From Pedobacter deserti (GTDB taxonomy: Bacteria; Bacteroidota; Bacteroidia; Sphingobacteriales; Sphingobacteriaceae), in contig NZ_JAFMZQ010000003.1 in the NCBI RefSeq assembly GCF_024436415.1, positions 1 through 64,000 of the forward strand: a stretch of DNA of 64,000 nucleotides. The letters run 5' to 3'. The notes beneath the pieces were generated by a model, which had not been told where the DNA came from, searched no databases, and saw only the letters and a list, made by a program, of their open reading frames with translations. The position numbers were made by a program, and so were the translations under genes. Shown here in pieces: positions 43,737 through 52,684 of the stretch (position 1 is its first letter; every line of letters starts with the position of its first letter).

Positions 43737-44768
43737 CTAGTTAACGAGGGATTTACAAATGGCTTTGATAAGTCCCGGCCCCTCATAGATAAACCCGGTA
43801 TAGAGCTGCACAAGTGATGCGCCAGCGTCAAGCTTTTCTTTTGCATCTTCCGGCGAGTGAATGCCGCCTACCCCAATAATAGGAAATGCACGATTTGATT
43901 TGCTGGAAAGGTAACGGATCACTTCAGTAGAACGGCTTGCGAGCGGTTTGCCGCTAAGGCCACCCACCTCCTTTTTGACCGTATCTGAAGCGTATAAACC
44001 GTTGCGGTCTATCGTTGTGTTAGTAGCAATTACCCCTGCGATCTTCGTCTCTAATACAATCTCTACAATGTCATCCAGTTGTTCGTCGGTAAGGTCTGGC
44101 GCAATCTTTAAAAGGATAGGTCGGGATATATCGTTTTTCCGGTTGCGTTGCTGCAGGGTATTAAGCAATTCCATCAGCGGCTCCTTTTCCTGCAGTGCAC
44201 GCAGGCCTGGTGTGTTTGGCGAACTCACGTTCACCACGAAGTAATCTACCACATCGAACAAGCGATCAAAGCATTTGATGTAATCACTTGTGGCCTCTTC
44301 GTTCGGTGTGTTCTTATTCTTGCCAATATTGCCCCCAATCACAATACCGGTGTTCTTTGCTTTCAGTATTCTCAGCCGCTCGGCAAGCGTATCCACACCT
44401 TTGTTATTAAAACCCATCCGGTTGATCAATGCTGCATCCTCTTCCAGACGGAACATGCGCGGCTTGTCATTGCCGGGTTGGGGCAAAGGTGTTACCGTGC
44501 CCACCTCAATAAAGCCAAAGCCAAGGTCGCTCAACGCTTCAATGTATTCGCCATTTTTGTCGAAGCCCGCAGCCAGCCCCACAGGGTTGCGGAAACGGAT
44601 GCCAAATACTTCTCTTTCAAGCCCCTTGATGCTGACATCGAAACTGCTTCGCAAGATGGTTTTACCAAGCGGAAAATGCTCATGAAACCACTTCAGGCGT
44701 TTCACCACGAAATAGTGCACTTTCTCTGGATCAAACTTGAAGAATATGGGCTTAATTAGCTGATACAT
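43737..44768 (-). CDS. pyrD: dihydroorotate dehydrogenase (quinone), class 2
   Basis: 343 residues from the ATG at 44768; the 16 codons upstream lie in the intergenic gap and are not conserved. N-terminal membrane-association helices (MYQLIKPIFFKFDPEKVHYFVVKRLKWFHEHFPLG) mark class 2. FMN/orotate barrel: NPVGLAAGFDKNGE, MGFNNKG, NVSSPNTPGLRAL (catalytic Ser), IAPDLTDEQLDDIVE, GGIHSPEDAKEKLDAGASLVQLYTGFIYEGPGL. It oxidises dihydroorotate to orotate in pyrimidine synthesis, giving electrons to quinone at the inner membrane. Divergent from the ABC-F gene with a 38-bp gap holding the latter's promoter. Confidence 0.95.
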   Translation of the reverse strand: MYQLIKPIFFKFDPEKVHYFVVKRLKWFHEHFPLGKTILRSSFDVSIKGLEREVFGIRFRNPVGLAAGFDKNGEYIEALSDLGFGFIEVGTVTPLPQPGNDKPRMFRLEEDAALINRMGFNNKGVDTLAERLRILKAKNTGIVIGGNIGKNKNTPNEEATSDYIKCFDRLFDVVDYFVVNVSSPNTPGLRALQEKEPLMELLNTLQQRNRKNDISRPILLKIAPDLTDEQLDDIVEIVLETKIAGVIATNTTIDRNGLYASDTVKKEVGGLSGKPLASRSTEVIRYLSSKSNRAFPIIGVGGIHSPEDAKEKLDAGASLVQLYTGFIYEGPGLIKAICKSLVN

Positions 44769-44806
44769 GGAGCGAAGATAGGAAAAAAACGTATTTTTGC
44801 GCCCAA

Positions 44807-46723
44807 ATGATTTCAATAAACGACTTAACTTTTCTTATCGGCGCAAGGGCTTTGTATGATGAGGCGAACTGGCATATTAAACCGGGCGACAGGGTTGGAC
44901 TGATTGGTGCCAACGGAACAGGAAAATCTACCTTACTCAAGATAATCGTTGGTGAATATGCGCCAACATCGGGGACAATTTCGATGTCGAAGGACTTAAA
45001 AATTGGCTACCTGAACCAGGATCTGCTTTCTTACGACTCTCATCATAGTATTCTGCATGTGGCCATGGAGGCTTTTGAACGTCAGAACCAGCTGCACGAC
45101 GAGATCGAAGCGTTATTGAAGAAAATTGAGACCGACTACTCCGAGGAGGTGCTGAATAAACTAAGCGATAAACAGCAGGAGTTTGAGGCCCTTGACGGTT
45201 ACAATATTGAATACCGGGCCAATGAAATCCTGGCGGGACTTGGCTTCAGCACGGAAGACCAGCAGCGTCCGCTGAACACCTTCTCGGGAGGCTGGCGTAT
45301 GCGTGTTATGCTGGCTAAGATCCTGTTGCAGACACCGGACATACTATTGCTGGATGAGCCGACCAACCACATGGACTTACCTTCCATTAAATGGCTGGAA
45401 ACCTACCTGATGGGTTTTGAGGGAGCCATCGTAATTGTTTCGCACGACAGATATTTCCTCGACAAGATCGTCAACAAAACGGTCGAATCAAGAAAGGGCA
45501 AACTGACCACTTATGCGGGCAATTACAGTTTCTACCTTGAAGAGAAAGCACTGCGTTCGGAAATACAACGGGGAGAATTTAAAAACCAACAGGCGAAGAT
45601 CAAGCAGGAAGAACGTCTGATTGAGCGCTTTAAAGCTAAAGCCTCGAAGGCGAAAATGGCTCAGTCCAGAATGAAGGCGCTCGACAAGATGGAGCGTGTA
45701 GAGGATGTAGATGATGACAACCCGACGGTAAACTTCCAGTTTAAGTTTTCCAAACCCTCCGGCAGACATGTGGTCAGGATTGAAAATGCTACGAAAAGTT
45801 ACCCGAACGTCGCCATTCTTAACGATGCTGAAGCAGTGATTGAGAAAGGCGATAAGATCGCACTTATTGGCGCGAACGGTAAAGGTAAATCTACGCTTTT
45901 GCGCATCATAGCGGGGACGGAATCTTTTAGCGGAAAGTGTGAAACGGGGCACAATGTAACAACTACTTTCTTTGCTCAGCACCAGCTTGAGTCGTTGCAC
46001 CTGGACAACACGATCCTGGGAGAACTTCAGGCCTTTGCGCCTAAGCATACGGACACCGAACTCCGCGGGATATTGGGCTGCTTTTTGTTTACTGGTGATG
46101 ACGTCTTTAAAAAGATACGCGTATTATCGGGCGGCGAGAAATCCAGGGTTGCGCTTGCGAAATCGCTTACCACGGATTCAAACTTCCTGATCCTTGACGA
46201 GCCGACCAATCACCTGGACATACAGTCGGTCAATATCCTGATCCAGGCACTTCAACAATATGAGGGTACGTTCATAGCGGTATCGCACGACAGGTATTTC
46301 CTCGACAATGTAGCCAATAAGATCTGGTTTATAGAAGATCAGAAAATTAAGGAATATCCGGGTACCTACGCGGAGTACGAAGAATGGAACAGTAAGCGTC
46401 CGCCGGCCAAGCCGTCGAGTATACCCGTACGGCCCGACAAGGAAGTGAAGAAAGTGGCTGAGGAAAAACCCGCTACTCCTAATCTCCAGCAGCAGCTGAA
46501 GAAACTGAACGATCAGCTGAAGAAGATCGAAACTGACATCAGCGACTTTGAAAGCCAGGTAAAAGCTATAGAAGCGGAGATCGCCGATGAACGCACTTAT
46601 GCGGACTCAGCGAAATTAAATGATGCAAACACCCGTTATTCGGCCGCCAAGGCACTGCTGGATACCGCTCAGACGACCTGGGAAACGCTTGCTTCAGAAA
46701 TCATGGAGCTCGAGGGAAAGTAA
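44807..46723 (+). CDS. ABC-F family ATPase (Uup-like)
   Basis: 638 residues, two ATPase cassettes. First: GANGTGKS (34-41), FSGGWRMRVMLAKILL, LLLDEPTNHMDLPS. Linker with arm residues RLIERFKAKASKAKMAQSRMKALDKM. Second: GANGKGKS, LSGGEKSRVALAKSL, LILDEPTNHLDIQS. A C-terminal coiled coil (about 570-635, LQQQLKKLNDQLKKIETDISDFE) is typical of Uup-type members. It probably acts on the ribosome E site. The -7 box TATTTTTG (44792-44799) lies 7 nt before the ATG. Confidence 0.92.
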   Translation: MISINDLTFLIGARALYDEANWHIKPGDRVGLIGANGTGKSTLLKIIVGEYAPTSGTISMSKDLKIGYLNQDLLSYDSHHSILHVAMEAFERQNQLHDEIEALLKKIETDYSEEVLNKLSDKQQEFEALDGYNIEYRANEILAGLGFSTEDQQRPLNTFSGGWRMRVMLAKILLQTPDILLLDEPTNHMDLPSIKWLETYLMGFEGAIVIVSHDRYFLDKIVNKTVESRKGKLTTYAGNYSFYLEEKALRSEIQRGEFKNQQAKIKQEERLIERFKAKASKAKMAQSRMKALDKMERVEDVDDDNPTVNFQFKFSKPSGRHVVRIENATKSYPNVAILNDAEAVIEKGDKIALIGANGKGKSTLLRIIAGTESFSGKCETGHNVTTTFFAQHQLESLHLDNTILGELQAFAPKHTDTELRGILGCFLFTGDDVFKKIRVLSGGEKSRVALAKSLTTDSNFLILDEPTNHLDIQSVNILIQALQQYEGTFIAVSHDRYFLDNVANKIWFIEDQKIKEYPGTYAEYEEWNSKRPPAKPSSIPVRPDKEVKKVAEEKPATPNLQQQLKKLNDQLKKIETDISDFESQVKAIEAEIADERTYADSAKLNDANTRYSAAKALLDTAQTTWETLASEIMELEGK

Positions 46724-46724
46724 T

Positions 46725-47993
46725 ATGAGGGCGGCGATATGGGTTCTGTTTTTATGGCTCATGGCAACCGCCCATAGTGTTCCGGCCCGCCAGGCTTTTA
46801 CTTTTGAAAACAAGGTATATCAGCCGCATATCGGGACTGTGCAATGCTATAATCTTAAGAAAGAGCAATGGATCCCTTTGGTTGTACTGGGGTCGGACGA
46901 GAAGTTGCTTTTTTCTTTCGACGATTTACGGGGCGGCTCAAGAATATACTGGTATACTATTGAACATTGCAGGTCAGATTGGCAATCCTCGGGTCTTTCT
47001 ACGACTGACTACATGGAAAGACTGCCGGAGGATCGGATCACGGACTATAAGTACTCCTTTGGAACATTGCAGAAATATACCAGTTACGCACTGGCCTTCC
47101 CAAACGAGCAGGTCAGGCCTAAGATCCCGGGCAACTACCTATTGAAAGTTTACGAACAGGGGGATCAAAGGAAACCCGTCGTGTCTCAGCGCTTCTATGT
47201 GCTGGCTCCCTCAGTGAATATTAGCGCGGATGTGGTGGCTAGCCCCCAGGTAGCCTTGCGGCAAACGAATCAAAAGCTGAACTTCACGGTTTTTCACTCT
47301 TCACCTATTCAGAATCCGTATGCGGACCTCAAGGTGCTGGTCATGCAAAACGGCAATCCTCTGGCTACTAAACTCAACACACGTCCTCAGTTTATCCGCC
47401 AGGGCTCGCTGGTGTATACGGAGATGACCAGCAATGATTTTCCCGGACTAAATGAGTACAGGAAATTCGACATCCGCAGTCTGCGGTATAAAGCCGAAAA
47501 TGTTCAGCAAATTGTGCGTGATACCGGAGTGAGGGTCAGGCTTTTCGCTGATTTAAAAACTGCGGGCGACAAATACAGCAACCGGATTGACGAAGATGGC
47601 AGATTTTATATCCGAAACCAGGATGGCCGGGACGACCGCACAGAAAGCGACTATGTGAATGTCTCTTTTACGCTCAACGCTGTTGCACCTACCGGGGATG
47701 GAGAAGCTTATGTGATTGGCCGGTTTAATAATTATCGGCTCGACGATGAATCAAGATTAACTTATGACGCCTCAAGCAAACAGTTTTCGGGCACAATGAA
47801 GCTTAAACAGGGACTGTACGACTACCGGTACGTGTGGGCCGATAAATCTACACATATGACAGACCAGGCAGTGTTTGAAGGCTCTTTCTATGAAACCGGT
47901 AACACCTACCAGGTCTTTGTGTATTACCGGCGGCCGGGTTCGCGCTGGGAGGAGCTGATCGGCTTTACGGAAACCGATACAAGGGAAAGGTAA
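46725..47993 (+). CDS. DUF5103 protein, type IX secretion plug-like
   Basis: 422 residues from the ATG at 46725 (one base after the ABC-F stop). Signal peptide RAAIWVLFLWLMATAHSVPA. The mature region (FTFENKVYQPHIGTVQCYNLKKEQWIPLVVLGSDEKLLFSFDDLRGGSRIYWYTIEHCRSDWQ and the C-terminal EAYVIGRFNNYRLDDESRLTY, YVWADKS) matches the Bacteroidota DUF5103 family, whose Flavobacterium member is the plug of the type IX SprA translocon. The ABC-F/plug overlap may couple expression. Localisation is periplasmic or outer-membrane associated. Together with the PorD-like gene it implies a T9SS in this organism. Confidence 0.8.
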   Translation: MRAAIWVLFLWLMATAHSVPARQAFTFENKVYQPHIGTVQCYNLKKEQWIPLVVLGSDEKLLFSFDDLRGGSRIYWYTIEHCRSDWQSSGLSTTDYMERLPEDRITDYKYSFGTLQKYTSYALAFPNEQVRPKIPGNYLLKVYEQGDQRKPVVSQRFYVLAPSVNISADVVASPQVALRQTNQKLNFTVFHSSPIQNPYADLKVLVMQNGNPLATKLNTRPQFIRQGSLVYTEMTSNDFPGLNEYRKFDIRSLRYKAENVQQIVRDTGVRVRLFADLKTAGDKYSNRIDEDGRFYIRNQDGRDDRTESDYVNVSFTLNAVAPTGDGEAYVIGRFNNYRLDDESRLTYDASSKQFSGTMKLKQGLYDYRYVWADKSTHMTDQAVFEGSFYETGNTYQVFVYYRRPGSRWEELIGFTETDTRER

Positions 47994-48030
47994 ATATGCC
48001 CTTTTGCCATAGATTACTTACCTTTGCCGC

Positions 48031-48552
48031 ATGAATACACAAGGAAAGAGCCCTAAAGATTCCTTCACGATAATGAATGAGCTTGTGCTGCCCAACGACA
48101 CCAATATGCTGCACAACCTGATGGGAGGCCGGCTGCTGCATTGGATGGATATTGCGGCGGCGATCACTGCACAGAAACATTGCAATCGGATTGTGGTCAC
48201 GGCGTCGGTAGACAATGTATCATTTAAGCAGCCCATAAAACTTGGAGATGTGGTCACTATAGAGGCCAGGGTAACCCGTGCCTTTAACACCTCCGTCGAG
48301 GTCAGACTAGACGTATGGGCGGAGAATGTGCCCTCGGCGACCAGGAATAAATCTAACGAAGCTTATTTCACTTTTGTAGCACTTGATGCGGAAGGCAAAA
48401 CAGTAGCTGTGCCGGAACTGGTGCCTGAAACGACCGAAGAAAAGGAATTATATGCAGGTGCCTTAAGGCGCAGGCAACTACGCCTGATACTCGGTGGTAA
48501 AATGCAGCCAAATGATGCCCTTGAATTGAAGGCGCTGTTCTTTTCAGAATAG
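48031..48552 (+). CDS. acyl-CoA thioesterase (hotdog fold)
   Basis: 173 residues. YciA/BFIT-like hotdog domain: LPNDTNMLHNLMGGRLLHWMDIAAAITAQKHCNRIVVTASVDNVSFKQPIKLGDVVTIEARVTRAFNTSVEVRLDV, with the catalytic Asn/Asp region around N25. It hydrolyses acyl-CoA, probably medium or long chain; Bacteroidota often have one next to T9SS-unrelated genes as here. TACCTTTG (48019-48026) lies 4 nt before the start, so the mRNA should be leaderless. No membrane segment. Confidence 0.9.
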   Translation: MNTQGKSPKDSFTIMNELVLPNDTNMLHNLMGGRLLHWMDIAAAITAQKHCNRIVVTASVDNVSFKQPIKLGDVVTIEARVTRAFNTSVEVRLDVWAENVPSATRNKSNEAYFTFVALDAEGKTVAVPELVPETTEEKELYAGALRRRQLRLILGGKMQPNDALELKALFFSE

Positions 48553-48555
48553 GCG

Positions 48556-48972
48556 TTATTTTTCCGACATCTCTAATATCTTATCAAACTCCGAGGGTTT
48601 GAGCGACATCACCGATAATCGCCCCTGGCGAATCAGCGAGATGTCTTTCAGGCTTTCTTCTGCTTTGATCTGTTCCAGCGACACAGGATTTTTAAGTGTT
48701 TCTACCGGCGACAAATCCACCACCACCCAGTTGGGGTCCTCGGTGGTCGGATCCTGGTAATATTCACGTACTACTTTAGCTATGCCGACAACATGCTTAC
48801 CTTCGTTGCTGTGATAAAATAATACCAAGTCGCCCTCCTTCATTTCTTTCAGATTGTTTCGTGCCTGATAATTGCGCACGCCGTCCCAGAAGGTACGCCC
48901 GTCTTCATTAAATTTCTCCCAGCTGTATTTGAAAGGTTCGCTTTTTACAAGCCAGTATTTAGTATCGCTCAT
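48556..48972 (-). CDS. EVE domain protein
   Basis: 138 residues. N-terminal KYWLVKSEPFKYSWEKF and the central RTFWDGVRNYQARNNLKEMKEGDLVLFYHSNEGKHVVGIAKVVREYY are the EVE (PUA-like) signature found in THYN1 and prokaryotic relatives, which bind modified cytosine or RNA. It is a compact standalone EVE with no fused nuclease. It ends 3 bp from the convergent thioesterase gene. Some EVE proteins sit in defence islands; here the surroundings are housekeeping. Confidence 0.9.
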   Translation of the reverse strand: MSDTKYWLVKSEPFKYSWEKFNEDGRTFWDGVRNYQARNNLKEMKEGDLVLFYHSNEGKHVVGIAKVVREYYQDPTTEDPNWVVVDLSPVETLKNPVSLEQIKAEESLKDISLIRQGRLSVMSLKPSEFDKILEMSEK

Positions 48973-49110
48973 GATCGTTTGTTGTTATGCAAATTTGATA
49001 AAATAGCCCGAGATAACCTCATATTAATAGTAATTCTCCCGGGGCTATATGCAATCACGACTTTAAACGTTATATTTAAAAACCTATAAATTAAATAAAA
49101 GAGCTATTCC

Positions 49111-49377
49111 ATGAAATGTCCGTCTTGTAACGAAACACTCCTTATGAGTGAGAAAAAAGGTGTAGAAATTGATTACTGTCCGAATTGCCGGGGAATATGG
49201 CTGGACCGTGGTGAACTTGAAAAAATCATCGAACATTCCGCGAACCACTATGCTCAAAAAGACAACTACGAGCAGGACTACCGTAAATATGGATATAGTG
49301 ATTATAATGATGATTATAACAAACGATATCCCCATAAAAAGAAGAAGTCGTTCCTGAATGATTTCTTTGATTTTTGA
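49111..49377 (+). CDS. TFIIB-type zinc ribbon protein
   Basis: 88 residues. Zinc ribbon with Cys pairs C3/C6 (MKCPSC) and C23/C26 (DYCPNCRGIWLDRGELEKI), the zf-TFIIB pattern of small bacterial proteins. The rest is Tyr/Asp/Asn/Lys-rich and low in complexity (QDYRKYGYSDYNDDYNKRYPHKKKK). Function unknown; possibly a nucleic-acid contact. Converges with the outer-membrane receptor gene (6 bp). Confidence 0.85.
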   Translation: MKCPSCNETLLMSEKKGVEIDYCPNCRGIWLDRGELEKIIEHSANHYAQKDNYEQDYRKYGYSDYNDDYNKRYPHKKKKSFLNDFFDF

Positions 49378-49383
49378 TCCGGC

Positions 49384-52032
49384 CTACCGTCGGCCGCCCC
49401 ACTTACTTACCCTGTAAGTAAATGAAAACATAAAATACCGTCCCAGGCGGTTTACCCGCCTGTCGACGGTAATGTTATCATACACGTCGTAAGATATACC
49501 TGTATTCTGGTTGAACAGGTCAAATCCATCTATTCTTATATTGGCCATGTCGTTCTTCATGAACCGGTATTCAGCATACAACCGCAACACCAACGGATTG
49601 CGCACCAACTGGCTCTCCAAACCATAGTTGATCACCTTAGAAAAATTATATCCCAACGTTATATCCTTAAAAAAGAAATTGCGCCCGTTAACGCCAAATT
49701 GCAGACGGTTGATCTGCCGGTCGTCAAAACCCTCAAGAGAATAACTGGTATGATTCTGAGAATACGAGGTCTCAAACTCCGTGTCCATGACGTCCTTAAT
49801 ATCGATCTCGAATTCAAGTTCCTGACGCCATACCGTATTTCTGCCAATATTTCGGTTATTATCAATAAAGTTTACATTGTTAGAGAGCGAACCACCCCCT
49901 GAATATGTCAGCGTATACTTTCTTTCAGCAAAAGGTTTGCTGTAGGAATACTCTGTACCCATATTGTAATATCCATCAGTGTTGGTATAACTGGTCACCT
50001 GATTTGCCGTGTTTGGGATCAGAACCTTGGTCGTTACAATACGGTCCTTGGTAATGTTATACCATGCCCTGGCATCAAGCAAGAAACCCTGCTTCCAGTC
50101 TGACTGCTTATAATGAGCGTTCATTGAATGGATAAATTCAGGATTCAGATCCGGGTTTCCAGTTACTGTATTCTGAAGGTTGGAATTGTCCGTGATTGGT
50201 TGCAATTGTAAAAATCCTGGTTGATTACTCCTTCCCCAATAATTGACGTCAAAAGATTCCTGATTGGAAAACTTATAAACGAACCTTGCATTGGGTATGA
50301 CATTAAAGGTCTCTTTTCTGGTATCGATGTTCTGGCTAAGGTTCTGGCCGGTAAGCACCGCCGGCTGCACGTTAACGCCAAGAGTATAGTTAAGTTTCTC
50401 ATCAATAAAGCGATAATTTAATCCAATGCGGTTTGTGATAAACTGATACTCATAATCGTTGCTCAGGTTTGGATTAAAAATCTCAGTACCACCTTCTACA
50501 TCTCGTGTATATCTCGAGTTAGAGGTTGCTGATCGGTTCCAGTTATAACTTAGCTCAACAAAGGTTTTATTCCAGATGGGTTCCATGTACGAGCCGCCTG
50601 CATTTACCCCAAGATTGTCATTTGCGTTATCTATCAACTGGCTTTGCAACTGAGCCAGATCCGCTGTGTCGGGTACGACGGTCAGATAATCATTGAAAAC
50701 ATCTCTGAAACTGTCGCCCTGCGAATAGTTGACACTCCCCCAAAAGCTGAAGTTCCTGCCTTTTTTTGCAAATTTATGGTTGTAGAATACATTTGTCCGG
50801 CCATTAAAGTTGTTGCCATTACTAGCGTTCTGACTATTGCGATCGGTACGCAGGTTAGGTTGTGTGATCGATGAACCGCCGAAACTGCTCCCTTCATTTC
50901 CATTATAAGCAAGCCGCGGCGATATCTTCAGGTAATTCATGGTGTCGATCTTGTACTCCAGCTCACCTTCCAATTCATGGTTGAAATTCTTGTTGAGGTT
51001 ATTATTACGCGCATCCTCTAACCGTATGAAAGAGTTTCCTAAAACGTCCTTCAGACTATGCCTCGTAAGTGAGGAACTTATGGTATTGTTCCGGTTGTTG
51101 TTGAAGTTGTAGCTTGCGTTCCCGGAAATCTTTTCGTTCCACTGGTTCTGATAGTTGGCGCCAAACGCGTTCCGGGTATTGATTCCGTCTCCGCCGCCGC
51201 CCCGCATATTTGCATTGTTAAAGGTGCCATGAAGAGAAGTCATCCGATCCTTGTTCTTCATATTGGCACGTATATTTGTGTTGTAGCGATCTTCGCTTCC
51301 CAGCCCTCCTGAGACACGTGCAAAATACCCCTTATCCTTATCAGGATCGATGGTTAGATTAAGTATCTTTTGAGGCTCACCGGTTTTTATCCCTGTTAGC
51401 TTGGCCTGATCACCATAATCATCTATGAACTGCAGGTTTTTAATGATATCTGCGGGTAAGTTCTTTATCGCAGTCGCCACGTCGGTACCGAAGTAATCTT
51501 TACCATTTACGCGAATCTTGGTAACTGGTTCGCCCTGATTGGTTACGTTACCGTCCTGATCCACCTTAATGCCGGGCAACTTTCTCAGCACTTCGTCGAC
51601 AGCATCTCCTTCGCGTACGGGAAAGTGTGCGGCGTTATAGCTCACCGTATCTTCCGTTACCCGTACCGGCGGAGCTCCTGAAATCACCACTGCGTCGAGC
51701 GTGTTGCTTGAAGGCTGTAACATGACCGGGGCCAACGTTATGGTATTCCCTTTTTCGATGTTGTATTCCTTTGTGAAGTTCTTGAAACCAATAAAAGCGG
51801 CCGATAGTGTGAACTGACGTGCCTTTACATTATTGAAGCTGAACTTACCATCTCCGCTGGCCGACATAGCGACGCTGTCGGCCGCCCACTTTACACGCAC
51901 CACGGCGCCCGGCAAAGGCAGGCCGGCGGTATCTACGACGGTACCTTTAACAGTAAATGTCTGCGCTTTGGCATAGTGTGAAATACCCGTAAATACTACG
52001 AGGAATAAAATTATCCGCTGAAAAAGGCCCAT
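49384..52032 (-). CDS. TonB-dependent-receptor-like outer membrane beta-barrel protein
   Basis: 882 residues from the ATG at 52032, chosen as the start of a signal peptide (MGLFQRIILFLVVFTGISHYAKAQ). An N-terminal CarboxypepD-regulatory-like beta-domain (FTVKGTVVDTAGLPLPGAVV..), a plug (AVVISGAPPVRVTEDTVSYNAAHFPVREGDAVDEVLRKLPGIKVDQDGNVT, KIRVNGKDYFGTDVATAIKNLPADIIKNLQFIDDYGDQ) and a long beta-barrel (about 240-882) with an Asn-rich segment. Family is the Bacteroidota 'outer membrane beta-barrel' clade; no SusD partner is adjacent, so it is not a PUL receptor. Substrate unknown. Confidence 0.87.
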   Translation of the reverse strand: MGLFQRIILFLVVFTGISHYAKAQTFTVKGTVVDTAGLPLPGAVVRVKWAADSVAMSASGDGKFSFNNVKARQFTLSAAFIGFKNFTKEYNIEKGNTITLAPVMLQPSSNTLDAVVISGAPPVRVTEDTVSYNAAHFPVREGDAVDEVLRKLPGIKVDQDGNVTNQGEPVTKIRVNGKDYFGTDVATAIKNLPADIIKNLQFIDDYGDQAKLTGIKTGEPQKILNLTIDPDKDKGYFARVSGGLGSEDRYNTNIRANMKNKDRMTSLHGTFNNANMRGGGGDGINTRNAFGANYQNQWNEKISGNASYNFNNNRNNTISSSLTRHSLKDVLGNSFIRLEDARNNNLNKNFNHELEGELEYKIDTMNYLKISPRLAYNGNEGSSFGGSSITQPNLRTDRNSQNASNGNNFNGRTNVFYNHKFAKKGRNFSFWGSVNYSQGDSFRDVFNDYLTVVPDTADLAQLQSQLIDNANDNLGVNAGGSYMEPIWNKTFVELSYNWNRSATSNSRYTRDVEGGTEIFNPNLSNDYEYQFITNRIGLNYRFIDEKLNYTLGVNVQPAVLTGQNLSQNIDTRKETFNVIPNARFVYKFSNQESFDVNYWGRSNQPGFLQLQPITDNSNLQNTVTGNPDLNPEFIHSMNAHYKQSDWKQGFLLDARAWYNITKDRIVTTKVLIPNTANQVTSYTNTDGYYNMGTEYSYSKPFAERKYTLTYSGGGSLSNNVNFIDNNRNIGRNTVWRQELEFEIDIKDVMDTEFETSYSQNHTSYSLEGFDDRQINRLQFGVNGRNFFFKDITLGYNFSKVINYGLESQLVRNPLVLRLYAEYRFMKNDMANIRIDGFDLFNQNTGISYDVYDNITVDRRVNRLGRYFMFSFTYRVSKWGGRR

Positions 52033-52194
52033 TCTGGTTGTGTGTGTCCCGCAAAAGTACAACAAGCTAGTACAAACGGTTTTAGAGTAATTAACATGTT
52101 ACACATTTCGAGCAGTTTCAAGGTGCGATACAAGGTATTTAAGTTTCTCGGAAACCTCTGTCCGACTGGATTGTTGTTCCTTAAAAGACACATT

Positions 52195-52632
52195 ATGGGA
52201 AAGCTTAAGAATCTCTTTGCAGGACTGTGTGGTGCGGTCGCTTTAAATATACTGCACGAGTCGTTAAAGCATAAGCGTAACACACCTAGGATTGATTTGC
52301 TTGGAGAACAAGCACTTCAAAAGACTGTACGGCATCTGGGCGGAAACATCACCGATGAGCAAGCCCTGTATAACGCAACGCTCGCCGGAGACATCATCTC
52401 GAATACACTCTATTACAGCATGATCGGCAGTAAAAAGCAATCCAATATCTGGCTCAAAGCCATCACAATGGGACTGCTTGCAGGAGTAGGTGCCGTTAAG
52501 TTGCCCGAACCGATGGGGCTTAACGAGAAACCCGTGGCAAAAACAAAGACAATATCTGCTATGACCGTAGGATACTATCTCTTCGGCGCGTTGGTTACGG
52601 CCGCAGTGCTCACAGTCTCGCGGAGGAAATAA
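52195..52632 (+). CDS. hypothetical membrane protein, 145 aa
   Basis: Start at 52195 (MGKLKNLFAGLCGAVALN) is preferred over an in-frame Met 51 codons upstream, which overlaps the receptor gene's promoter region. Two to three transmembrane helices (about 8-22, 87-103, 122-140). A soluble segment LLGEQALQKTVRHLGGNITDEQALYNATLAGDIISNTLYYSMIGS lies between them. No family recognised. It ends just before a strong terminator. Confidence 0.7.
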   Translation: MGKLKNLFAGLCGAVALNILHESLKHKRNTPRIDLLGEQALQKTVRHLGGNITDEQALYNATLAGDIISNTLYYSMIGSKKQSNIWLKAITMGLLAGVGAVKLPEPMGLNEKPVAKTKTISAMTVGYYLFGALVTAAVLTVSRRK

Positions 52633-52669
52633 AAAAAGGGCTGTCTTTAGAAAAAACAGCCCTTTTTTT
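52631..52669. terminator. strong bidirectional terminator
   Basis: A 14-bp perfect stem: AAAAAAAGGGCTGT (52631-52644) with ACAGCCCTTTTTTT (52656-52669), 11-nt loop. Poly-A on one side and poly-T on the other terminate both the hypothetical membrane gene and the convergent metalloprotease gene. Confidence 0.93.
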
Positions 52670-52684
52670 TGGAATAAATTCAGG

